Below are positions 55,815-64,000 of a stretch of 64,000 bases of DNA, piece by piece. Under the pieces are notes generated by a model, which was not told the origin of the DNA, searched no databases, and worked only from the letters and a program-made list of their open reading frames with translations. The position numbers and the translations under genes were made by a program. The DNA lies in NCBI GenBank assembly GCA_920105625.2, contig OV050030.1:78767400-78831399 (forward strand), written 5' to 3'. The first letter of the stretch is position 1. Each line of letters begins with the position of its first letter. This DNA comes from Clusia tigrina. Taxonomy: Eukaryota; Arthropoda; Insecta; Diptera; Clusiidae.

Positions 55815-56855
55815 TACAAGTTTTTGAATTTAGCAGTGTTCAAGGTAGAATCGCTGGGGAATCAATGTCTTCTGCCTCCTATATGGCCTATGATCGACAG
55901 GAGCCCCCTAAGGAAGTGCGGCGACTCTTTTTACAATTAGCCTTAAGAAAAGAAACTGTGCTGGTAGGCTGCGATACTAACGTCAGACACACGTTGTCGG
56001 GTAGCAGCGAGACGAATGATCGAGGTGAGTTTCTTTTCGACTTTATTATAAATGTATATGTATATAAGTATATAGTATATGTAAGAACGGCCGGTCTCCT
56101 ACATTTATTTTGCCAGGCTTGGAAACTCCATATGGGTGGGGAGAAGTTCTTGATATCATTCTATTATCCCGATCTTCGAGCAGATAACTGGGTTGTTTCT
56201 CGGAGAAACTCTTTGCCAGATCATCTTTAAGCAGTAATTGCTCCTATAGATCCTTTGTCATTAGTAGCAGATGCGTTAAAGATTCTGGTATATACTCATT
56301 TCCAGACGGTACGGTTCACTCAGAACGAACTAGCATACCTGCGTGTCGAGAACATGTACCAGCTGCCTTGCGCGGGAAATTGCTGTCTGTGGGTAAGGTT
56401 ATCTGGGCAAAGAATAGTTTTTCACCGTACAAATCCAGGGGCGTGAACGGTATGCAAAAGACACAGGGATCGATAATATCTGAGCTACGAGAAATGAAAT
56501 TTTCACTGCTTGTATTTCTCTAAATTATATACCAGAGGGTGAGAAAAACCAGAGTGGTTTTCATTCCGAAGAAGGGGGCATGGACTGGCCAAAGATTTCA
56601 TACTGATCAGTCTTATTTCTTTCTTTCTAAAAATTAATAAAAAAAGTCTTCGATCGTCACATTCGAGATTTTTCTAAGAATACTCATATATAAGTTCCAG
56701 GGCGCAGCATGCATATCTGAGAGATAGATCTTTGAAAACTGTACTACATGCAGTGGTGCGAGTAGTCACTCTGACTGGTTTCGTAGATATCGAAGGGGCT
56801 TTTAATAAGGTAAGGGACGAAACTATTAAATCTGCTCTTCATAGGGAAGGTTGGA
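55815..56855 (+). pseudogene. LOA-like LINE ORF2 remnant (endonuclease and RT start)
   Basis: 55864-56045 reads SASYMAYDRQEPPKEVRRL, LVGCDTNVRHTLSGSSETND and RGEFLFDFII, the endonuclease catalytic region also seen at 60880-61050 (GADANAHHEIWGSSGTNDRG). RT pieces follow: VVFIPKKGAWTG (56555) and FVDIEGAFNKV (56780). Frames change constantly. The remnant is cut at about 56855 by a mariner fragment. Confidence 0.65.
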
Positions 56856-57740
56856 TCCCGAAAAATGGATCAAAGAATTTGTATCAAATTTTGTGTGAAA
56901 AACAACATAAAGTGCGCGGAAGTATTCCGAATGTTGACTGTTGCATACGGCGAATCTACTTTGGACAAAAGCAACGTTTATCAGTGGTACAAAATGTTTT
57001 CAGAGGGCCGAGAAGATGTGAGCGACGAAGAGCGTTCCGGACGCCAGAGCACGTCAACAACAGACTAAAACATTGATGAAGTAAAGAAACTAGTATTGGC
57101 CAATCTTCGAATCACTGTCAGAGAAGTTGCTGAGGATCTAAATATATCGATTGGCTCGTGTCATTCGATTATTAACAAAAGTTTGGGAATGAGGCGGGTC
57201 GCCGCAAAATTCGTACCAAAATTACTGAATTTCGACCAAAAACAGCTCGCATTAACATTGCGCAGGAGCTGTTGGAATTTGTCCGTGAAGACCCAAATTT
57301 GTTGCAGAGAGTCATAGCTGCTGACGAATCATGGGCCTATGGTTATGATGTAGAAACCAAAGCTCAATCATCCCAATGGAAGCTGCCGCATGAGCCAAGA
57401 CCGAAAAAAGGTTTCGGTCGAATGTGAAGGTTTTGCTGACAGTTTTCTTTGATTGCAGGGGCGTGGTGCATTATGAATTCTTGCCGCAAGGTAAAACGGT
57501 CAATAAGGAATATTATCTTCAAGTAATGCGCAATTTGCGAGAAGCAATTCGTGGAAGAACAAAAATTGGCTTTTGCATCATGATAATGCCCCTGCTCACA
57601 CATCATTACTTGTGCGGGAATTTTTGGCCAAAAAAAACAGTGTAATAATCCCGCAGCCACCGTATTTCCCAGACCGGGTCCCCTGTGACTTTTTCTTGGT
57701 CCCGAAACTGAAAAGGCCCATGAAAGGATAACGCTACGCC
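56856..57740 (+). pseudogene. mariner-family transposase, several frame breaks
   Basis: ATG at 56865: QRICIKFCVKNNIKCAEVF, STLDKSNVYQWYKMFSEGRE and DEERSGRQSTSTTD (stop 57066), then the same frame style ANLRITVREVAEDLNIS (second HTH), then after a shift AADESWAYGYDVETKAQ (Asp 1, about 57315), VLLTVFFDCRGVVHYEFLPQ, HHDNAPAHTS (Asp 2, about 57580) and PPYFPDRVPCDFFLVPKLKR (Asp 3). The three acids of the DD34D motif remain, but at least three frame breaks prevent a product. No terminal inverted repeats are recognised, so it is probably truncated at both ends. Confidence 0.85.
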
Positions 57741-57744
57741 ATTT

Positions 57745-58599
57745 AAACATTTAAGTTTGATTATATTATATTCTGAAAAGGGAAAGAGTAAAACAAAGCA
57801 AACAAAATTTAAGTAATATGAAATAGAAAATAATAATATACTTATCAAATGCATTACGTCTTACTGTTCAGCTTTCCAAAAAATATATTCTTGCGATATC
57901 TCATCCTATAAGAGAATAAATATTCAGTATAATGAATTACGGAAAGAAAAAATAAATCTCTCATCTGGCATTTTATCAGCATTTTCTAGTTGTTCATCAT
58001 TATTAGCATGAATATTCAAATAATGTGGTCTATGGTTTTGTCACAGGAAAGGAGCTTTTCCCTTCATTAACAAACTGAATCTGTTCATCGCTTTTCCAAT
58101 ATCGAATATATATAATATAATATACACATCCTTGGTAGATAGGTATTAAACATATAGTATACCAAGCATACGGCCGAACCTTGTTTGCGTCTGCTCTATA
58201 TGTGATATTAAATACTTTTTCCCGTAAGACGTATAATTTCATAAAAACGTATAAATATATAATTAATGTAAATTTTGCTTAACAGTAGTATGACTTTGAG
58301 CCACTTTAAATAAGTTAGAACTATAAACGTATCTGCATTCCTTTTTCCTTAATATTAAATTTTTTGTTTTTTTTAAACCATTTATTTGTTTATTGTATTT
58401 TACTTCATTGGAAACTAACAATAACTTATCAAATCTTAAAACTAATGTATTAAGTATCCTCTTTGCCTATTGCTTGGAGCTATTTGGGTTCTACTAGTGT
58501 ATTCATATATATTAATTAATTATAATTTTAAAAAGAGATGGAAACAAAATTTAATATAGATACATATTACAGATTAGTTTGTAAATAAGTTTAAAAACA
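57745..58599. other. Unassigned AT-rich DNA
   Basis: No gene or repeat ends seen. Confidence 0.45.
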
Positions 58600-58729
58600 A
58601 CGTTAACTTAAATCCGCCAGTTTGCCAGCCAAATTTCTACATCTTTAAAGTGTTCGTTTAGGTCACGAGGGGCGATATGCGGATTTTGATGGGTACTTAA
58701 AATAGCTGTGTCGTCAGCAAATGTGGAAG
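58600..58729 (-). pseudogene. jockey LINE reverse transcriptase, downstream part
   Basis: Minus strand reads STFADDTAILSTHQNPHI then HFKDVEIWLANWRI, the jockey-clade F-A-D-D catalytic motif and following helix. It is the continuation of the fragment at 63866-64000; the LOA LINE separates them. Confidence 0.78.
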
Positions 58730-58741
58730 TACCTAGGCTGT
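58730..58741 (+). repeat. Target site duplication, left (TACCTAGGCTGT)
   Basis: 12 bp identical to 63854-63865. Confidence 0.85.
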
Positions 58742-59267
58742 GGAAGGGGGGAGTAATGTAGATTGCCTCCACGCGGTGCACCCTGGGTTACGCTAAATGG
58801 TCTACACTCCCCCAAGTGCTGCTGTTTTCTTGCACGTGAGTTCAGTAGCACCAATTGGCACGACCCGCATCCTTCGCCCCCGGACTTCTCTTTGGACCAA
58901 TGTAACTGTTCTGATTGCCCAGGGCTGGTAGCTGTAATTTTCTGGACCTAGCTGTCTTTTGTCACGGTAGCACCAAGGTGAAACTTGAGTGTGAACTGCT
59001 CCAGTCTAAGGTTGCAGCTACCCCCGTCCAGTTAAAACTTTGGCAGGCCTCAAATTACGTTCGACATCTGTTACCGTTAGGTCGGTAGTGTGGGTTCGGT
59101 TGAGTGGAACTCCCGATTATCACTGGTCTGGCTCTGAGCACTTGACCCCATAAGGGCTTGTACCAACCCTCGCATGGCCTCCCTGCTTGCACAGATAACC
59201 ATGGGACCATATTTAGTGACCACACGTTCGGACTGAGATAGCAGCTTTGAGTGGGGACCCTTATTAC
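58742..59267 (+). other. LOA LINE 5' untranslated region
   Basis: About 525 bp with no long frame. It should contain the internal promoter, but I can point to no specific box. Confidence 0.5.
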
Positions 59268-60536
59268 ATGGACACAACAAAAAATAAAAACACAAACACA
59301 AACATAAACAAAATTTCCGCGCATATCCCCTCAGGGACGCGCAAAACCCTGGCTAGGCAAATGCCCACCAGCAACACCCTCGCCCTTGGTTCGAAGACAA
59401 GCAGCATAAGCACTGCCCCTTCAACTGCTCCCCGTACCGCTCCTCCTTAAGGTGCACCTACCAACGTGAACCCGAGTACAAGGGCGTACAGGACGCGTAG
59501 AGCGGCTTACCGTATTTTGACGAGGCTCAACGCTTCAGAACCTTCTCAACTGTCAGAATTCGACAAGGGCAAGCTTGAGTGGGCAAAAGCACACGCTGAT
59601 GTGCGTGTCCACTCCTCCACTGCACAAGCAGCCGGTAACCCCAAGAGGCAGAGATCTGCCGATCGCCCGGGCCAATCCACCCAAAGCATCCCTAAGCGCG
59701 TAAGGCTGGCTACTCCCAAGCCGCAGCTCTCGAAACCGCTTAGTGAGATTGTAAAAGAGAGCCTCACATGGGCTGTGGTCGACTCTGCCAATGCCGATGG
59801 GACCATTACTCCTGCCAATTGGAGACAGGTCGAAATGGCACTGTTACCAATATTCGTTGAGGTTATGTCCCTCAACTCTGGTCCTTCACCCAGCTGCCGT
59901 GACGCAGGGTGGTATCAAGGACATATTAAGATCGTATCTTGCTCGGACCAACGCTCGGCGGATCTGTATAAGGTAGCGATCAATAGGGTAGGTGAGATAT
60001 GGCCGGGTGCAAAGCTCAACGCTGTACCTTTGGACCAGGTTCCCCAACGCCCTCGCTCCAAAACATGGCTTCCTGCCGAGCCCTCTGAGCCCGAGGTAAT
60101 CTTAAAGATCCTCAAGCTCAGCAACACCCATCTTCCCACCGATGGCTGGAAGGTCGCGAAAGTACGTGACCCCAAAGGCACTTTGCGTGAGGTCACCATC
60201 ATTTTGAACGAGCAATCCCTTGTTCCCATCAACTCCCGCGAGGGGGTGATTAATTATGGCTTTGGAGCCATCACTCTCCGCATCTACAAGTGCGATGCCC
60301 AAGTCCCCAACAGCCTCCCCCAGCTGGTGCTGTCCCACAAGCCACTGCCAAAGAGCCTAGCTGCTCGGGCCCGGCTCTCACCCCTTTGTCGGGTAGTGAC
60401 AATGAGAGTATGTGCTCTGTTACAACCAGAAGCAGCCGCTTCTCAACTACCGAACTGGTTGGAGAATTCTTCGACCACATGGACACGGATGCGGCTGGTG
60501 GATACATCTCTCCAATGTCCGAAGAGGAGGAGTTGA
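59268..60536 (+). pseudogene. LOA LINE ORF1 (DUF4780-like), in-frame stop
   Basis: One frame runs from ATG 59268 to 60536, interrupted by TAA at 59448. The N-terminal 60 residues are rich in threonine, serine and asparagine. After the stop come a basic segment (RTRRAAYRILTRL), KRQRS and KRVR patches, and a globular RNA-binding-like domain (LPIFVEVMSLN, WYQGHIKIVSC, ADLYKVAINRVGEIW, RSKTWLPAEPSEPEVILKIL) that I recognise as DUF4780-type ORF1. Near 60330 the likely original frame moves to the one ending ELNSTIITLPDNAEG (60586); the other reading is random. ORF1 protein would bind the LINE RNA. Confidence 0.72.
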
Positions 60537-60563
60537 ATTCCACAATAATCACTCTTCCAGACA

Positions 60564-61328
60564 ATGCTGAAGGTACTACAGATTAACCTTCAGCATTCGA
60601 AAACTGCCTCGGCAGCCCTGCTTCTCCGCCTCTCGGATATAGGGGAGGAGCTCATTCTCGTCCAAGAACGTTGGGTCATAAATGACCGGGTTTCTGGACT
60701 CAATGCATACGGATATCGTATGGTATATATCGAGGATCAAGGTAAACCAAGATCCTGCATTCTGGTAAAAAACAGCGCTAACGCTCTTTTACTCCCTAGA
60801 TTCAGTGACAAACACAATGTTGCCATGGTCATTGAAATGGGTCCACGGACTTTCTGGATCTCCTCGAACTACATGGCTCATGACTATGGCGACTCCCCGC
60901 CACCAAACATACTGAAGCAAATGGTTGCTGTAGCCCACCAAAAACAGATTCCGGTAATTATCGGCGCCGATGCCAATGCCCATCACGAAATATGGGGCAG
61001 CTCCGGCACAAATGATCGAGGTGAGTGTCTTTTCGACTTTATCATTTCAAATAACTTAGGCATTGCTAACCGGGGAAATGAGCCGACCTTCCTTACATCC
61101 GTCAGGAAGGAAGTGCTTGACATCACCCTCGTCAGCGATAACTACTCCAACATTATAAGCAATTGGTTCGTCTCACAGGAATGCTCCTTTTCGGACCACT
61201 GCTATATCACCTTTGACATTGACTTTAGGGAGACTACAGGCAATAGAGAATCCCTTAAACCAGTCAATAGAAAAAACACGAGCATCAGCGGATCAAGCAC
61301 TCTACCAGGTGGAGCAAGTTTCCCATGA
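60564..61328 (+). CDS. LOA LINE ORF2, endonuclease domain
   Basis: ATG 60564, in the ORF1-end context and overlapping it by a few codons. Motifs in order: LQINLQHSKTA (Asn), LVQERW (Glu), GADANAHHEIWGSSGTND (catalytic D-x-N), VLDITLVSDN, and SFSDHCYITFDI (catalytic S-D-H). This apurinic-type endonuclease nicks target DNA. At about 61250 the linker ends abruptly and the frame stops at 61326. Confidence 0.85.
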   Translation: MLKVLQINLQHSKTASAALLLRLSDIGEELILVQERWVINDRVSGLNAYGYRMVYIEDQGKPRSCILVKNSANALLLPRFSDKHNVAMVIEMGPRTFWISSNYMAHDYGDSPPPNILKQMVAVAHQKQIPVIIGADANAHHEIWGSSGTNDRGECLFDFIISNNLGIANRGNEPTFLTSVRKEVLDITLVSDNYSNIISNWFVSQECSFSDHCYITFDIDFRETTGNRESLKPVNRKNTSISGSSTLPGGASFP

Positions 61329-63084
61329 TAGCCTCCCCACATTCCAAGTGACAAAAAGTCACCTTGAGTGGTCCATTCAAACCTTTAAGCCATACAAGTC
61401 CCCCGGACCGGACGGCATCATTCCTGCCGATATCCAAAATGGGGAAGAGATTATCCTTCCATGGCTGCTACAAATATATAATGCAAGCCTCAGATTGCAA
61501 TATATTCCTTTACGCTGGCGCACGGCTCGGGTCGTCTTCATACCAAAAGTTGGGAAGGCCTCACACACCAAACCTAAGGATTACAGACCCATAAGTCTAA
61601 CATCCTTTCTTCTTAAGGTTCTAGAAACAACTCTTGACCTACATATCAGGACATCGATCAACCCTTCTCTTCTCTCTGTATCTCAACACGCTTACTCTAA
61701 AGGCAAATCGGTTGAAACAGCACTTCATTCCCTCATTTCTCAAGTTGACAAATCCTTGGCGTACAAGGAATTCACACTTGCCATATTTCTGGACATCGAG
61801 GGAGCATTCAACAATGTATGCCCCAACGCTGCCATTTCCGCACTCTATAATATTAACTTGAATTCAGGTCTTCTTAAACTTATAGAGCTTCTACTAAAAT
61901 CTGGGATCATCACTTCCACGATCGGCAGTGCCCAATCCAGGAGGGTGGTTAACAGGGGCACGCCACAAGGGGGTGTTTTATCACCCCTCCCCTGGAACCT
62001 GGCAGTTAACACACTACTGGTGAGATTGGAATCTACTGGATGCAAACTGATAGCCTATGCGGACGACATAGCAATCGCGGCATCCGGCAAATTCCCCCAA
62101 ACACTTTCCGAAAAACTGAACTATTCACTCTCTATTGTGTCGAACTGGTGTCGCGAATTCGAACTTGAGGTTAACCCATCCAAAACCGAGACTATGCTTT
62201 TCACTAGGAAGTACAAAATTCCAAAGTTTACAATGCCTAGTCTAAACGGCACTCCGCTCTCTTTGAGCACACACGTTAAGTACTTAGGCCTGATTCTCGA
62301 CCCAAAGCTCAATTGGAAAGCCAATCTAGCTGAGAGGGCACGTAAGGCAACATGCGCTATATACTGCTGTAAAAGAGCAGTTGGTGCACGATGGGGACTT
62401 CGTCCTCGAGTCGTGCTCTGGCTCCACACGGCCATCGTTGAACCAAACCTGTTATACGGGTCGGTCTTCTGGTGGCAAGCTCTCGAAAGAGCCTGTAATA
62501 TCAAACCCCTTGATAAAATCAGAATATCCATTGCTCTACTGATCACTGGCGCTCTTCGTAGCACACCTACGAAAGCCCTTTTTGCCATGCTGCACTGGCT
62601 CCCCTCGGGGATCCTGGTTAAGCAACAAGCCAAGCTGACAGCGATTAGACTTAATGCTCTTTCGCACTGGCGCATAACCCTGCCAGGCCATGCTTCAATT
62701 CTGAATCAGGACCCACCTCTCCCCAACTTTATCGATTATATGTCGGTCTATCCCGATTTGAACAGGGAATTCGACCTCACTATTCCAAGTCGCAGCGACT
62801 GGACCTCAGAAAACCGAATCGTCATTGAAACAGTCGAAATCTACACCGACGGTTCCAAGCTTGGAGGTAGATTCAGCAGCGGTATTTATTCCGACAAGCT
62901 GGACTTAAACATCTCCCTACGTCTCCCAGACCATTGCAGCGTTTTTCAAGCTGAGGTCATGGCCATTTACCACGCAGCCAAATGGATGCTGAGTAGTGAT
63001 ATCGGCGCAGTTGACGTATCTATCTTCTCAGACAACCAGGCCGCCATTAAATCTTTTTTGGCTCCACGGCCACATCAAGACTAG
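61213..63084 (+). CDS. LOA LINE ORF2, reverse transcriptase and RNase H start
   Basis: The RT lies in a frame shifted from the endonuclease: PYKSPGPDGI (61390), KPKDYRPISLTS, FLDIEGAFNNV (catalytic Asp, 61795), RGTPQGGVLSPL, AYADDIAIAAS (Y-A-D-D, 62056), then thumb. RNase H begins EIYTDGSKLGG (62840) with FQAEVMAIYHAA and FSDNQAAIKSF. It ends in a stop at 63082 where a base loss has moved the frame. The linker expected between endonuclease and RT (roughly 130-150 residues) is missing. Confidence 0.85.
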   Translation: MTLTLGRLQAIENPLNQSIEKTRASADQALYQVEQVSHDSLPTFQVTKSHLEWSIQTFKPYKSPGPDGIIPADIQNGEEIILPWLLQIYNASLRLQYIPLRWRTARVVFIPKVGKASHTKPKDYRPISLTSFLLKVLETTLDLHIRTSINPSLLSVSQHAYSKGKSVETALHSLISQVDKSLAYKEFTLAIFLDIEGAFNNVCPNAAISALYNINLNSGLLKLIELLLKSGIITSTIGSAQSRRVVNRGTPQGGVLSPLPWNLAVNTLLVRLESTGCKLIAYADDIAIAASGKFPQTLSEKLNYSLSIVSNWCREFELEVNPSKTETMLFTRKYKIPKFTMPSLNGTPLSLSTHVKYLGLILDPKLNWKANLAERARKATCAIYCCKRAVGARWGLRPRVVLWLHTAIVEPNLLYGSVFWWQALERACNIKPLDKIRISIALLITGALRSTPTKALFAMLHWLPSGILVKQQAKLTAIRLNALSHWRITLPGHASILNQDPPLPNFIDYMSVYPDLNREFDLTIPSRSDWTSENRIVIETVEIYTDGSKLGGRFSSGIYSDKLDLNISLRLPDHCSVFQAEVMAIYHAAKWMLSSDIGAVDVSIFSDNQAAIKSFLAPRPHQD

Positions 63085-63660
63085 TTCATGAATGTCGAAC
63101 ATCTTTAAATGAGCTCGCAAGTTACTCTCGGGTGCACCTAGTCTGGGTTCCGGGACACAGCGAAATCCCGGGAAACTGCGAGGCGGACGTGCTTGCCAAG
63201 ACAAGCACGCTAATGCAGGACATTCACCCCTCTGTAAACATCGGCATTCCACTGGCAACAGCCAAGCTCGAAATCAAACGGAAATATCTGGCTGACGCCT
63301 ACAAATCCTGGGCTAACGAGGAATCCTGCCACACGGCTAGACTAACTTGGGCAAGCATGGACAAAAACAGAACCAATCAACTTCTTCGACTTGATCGCGT
63401 ATCACTGTCGACAACTGTGTCGGTTTTGACCGGCCACTGCATAATGGGACAGCACGCAGAAAGACTGGGCCTACCCTCAAATGACTTTTGCCGAGGCTGT
63501 GGCTTCGAGGAGGAGGACGAGACGGGTTTCCACCTCTTATGCCACTGCCCATCCTTGAGCAGAAGAAGAATTTGCACCTTTGGTGCCCCATTTCTTACAA
63601 GCCTGACAGAGCTGTGATCCATTAATATTAGGGACATAGCCAGGTTCATCAAAGTATCGG
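63065..63660 (+). pseudogene. LOA LINE ORF2, RNase H end and Cys-rich C-terminus
   Basis: The next frame continues SRLVHECRTSLNELASYSRV, HLVWVPGHSEIPGNCEADVL (RNase H last Asp), STTVSVLTGHCIMGQHAERL and CRGCGFEEEDETGFHLLCHCP, the gag-like CCHC at the end of many LINE ORF2 proteins. It stops at 63617. Confidence 0.8.
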
Positions 63661-63853
63661 GATGGTTTCCTGACACATGACGGGGGAGTCGTGCCTTTCC
63701 AGGCGCTGTCCTTGCGCTGACTATCACCATCCCAAGTATGGGAACCATTTTAGTCAGTGCTTGAACGGCGCCACACCGTGGTATCACAATGGGCCATTAT
63801 GTGTGCTTAAGTGTGCTTTTGGCAAACTGGGCGGCCACTCCTACCTACCTACC
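63661..63853 (+). other. LOA LINE 3' region and (CTAC)n tail
   Basis: Noncoding. The last 15 bases are CTAC repeats in place of poly-A; the final units merge with the target duplication at 63854. Confidence 0.7.
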
Positions 63854-63865
63854 TACCTAGGCTGT
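63854..63865 (+). repeat. Target site duplication, right (TACCTAGGCTGT)
   Basis: Identical to 58730-58741; together they flank the LOA LINE. Confidence 0.85.
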
Positions 63866-64000
63866 TATTTATTGGTAGGTCAGACGTATTTATTAGGTAG
63901 AGAATAGGACCAAGCACACTCCCTTGTGGTACTCCAGCCAATATTTAAAATTCGGGGGTTACAAATTGCTTGTATTTCACTTTGTAATTCAGATTCGCGA
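63866..64000 (-). pseudogene. jockey LINE reverse transcriptase, upstream part (cut by window edge)
   Basis: Minus strand reads LQSEIQAICNPRI... then AGVPQGSVLGPILYLINTSD, the G-V-P-Q-G-S motif of jockey RT. In jockey proteins this lies shortly before the F-A-D-D block found at 58600-58729. Confidence 0.75.

Larger units (their letters stand above)
58742..63853 (+). mobile_element. LOA-type non-LTR retrotransposon, 5.1 kb, both ends present
   Basis: It is bounded by a 12-bp target duplication, has a 5' untranslated region (58742-59267), ORF1, ORF2 with endonuclease, RT and RNase H, a 3' untranslated region and a (CTAC)n tail (63839-63853). LQINLQHSKTA at the ORF2 start and an RNase H domain at the end fit the LOA group. 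It is full-length at both ends but internally deleted and with frameshifts, so it is not autonomous. It inserted into the RT gene of a jockey LINE on the opposite strand. Confidence 0.88.

Overview
The window is eukaryotic, AT-rich and almost entirely mobile DNA, most likely from a higher dipteran insect (a tephritid-like fly is my best guess, not proven). The reasons are the element types (Osvaldo/Ulysses-like and CsRn1/Kabuki-like Ty3/gypsy elements, a P-superfamily transposon with a THAP exon, pogo/Tigger, Tc1, mariner, LOA- and jockey-type LINEs, hAT-type short elements), short introns with GT..AG ends, long (TA)n tracts and ACATATGTATGTA-type microsatellites. I see no bacterial operons, rRNA genes, CRISPR arrays or recognisable conserved host gene.

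Layout. 1-2972 is a minus-strand Osvaldo-like LTR element that runs off the left edge. 3000-9700 holds two decayed RNase H-bearing LINE ends, a Tc1 remnant, and at 5701-6824 a 1.1-kb segment with inverted ends that encloses a tiny three-exon reading frame (66 codons) that I do not recognise. 12060-17460 is a P-superfamily transposon (minus-strand transposase, THAP to C-terminus) with an imperfect 8-bp target duplication; a 1.95-kb block containing two (TA)n tracts and a CsRn1-like 3' fragment sits inside it between 28-bp direct repeats. 18916-27651 is a full-ended Osvaldo-like element (plus strand, 4-bp target duplication AAGT, LTRs of about 1.5 kb). An uninterrupted paralogue of its insertion site lies at about 29930-30150. 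A THAP-domain remnant (30355-30700) and a (TA)n tract lead into a CsRn1-like element at 31031-35844.

36600-45000 is a nest: a 329-bp hAT-like element with a perfect 8-bp duplication; inverted copies of an unclassified repeat (family X) with a 399-bp inverted-repeat element in one of them; a nearly intact pogo/Tigger element (38804-41090) flanked by TA; and a Tc1 element (41241-44907) invaded by family X and by a second IS630/Tc1/mariner-type element. 45000-50200 is mostly unassigned AT-rich DNA with a possible core promoter, a decayed hAT (DUF4371-like) transposase split by a tRNA-derived SINE with a 13-bp target duplication, and more repeat copies. 50218-53400 is a minus-strand Ty3/gypsy element with a short LTR. 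53600-57740 contains two opposed LINE remnants and a mariner. 58742-63853 is a full-ended LOA-type LINE with a 12-bp target duplication, inserted into a minus-strand jockey LINE whose two halves lie at 58600-58729 and 63866-64000.

Almost every coding region is a transposon gene and nearly all carry frameshifts, stops or deletions. The pogo transposase keeps all its acidic residues. The P transposase and two integrases have lost catalytic segments. The only candidate for something other than standard transposon coding is the small spliced frame at 6024-6443.
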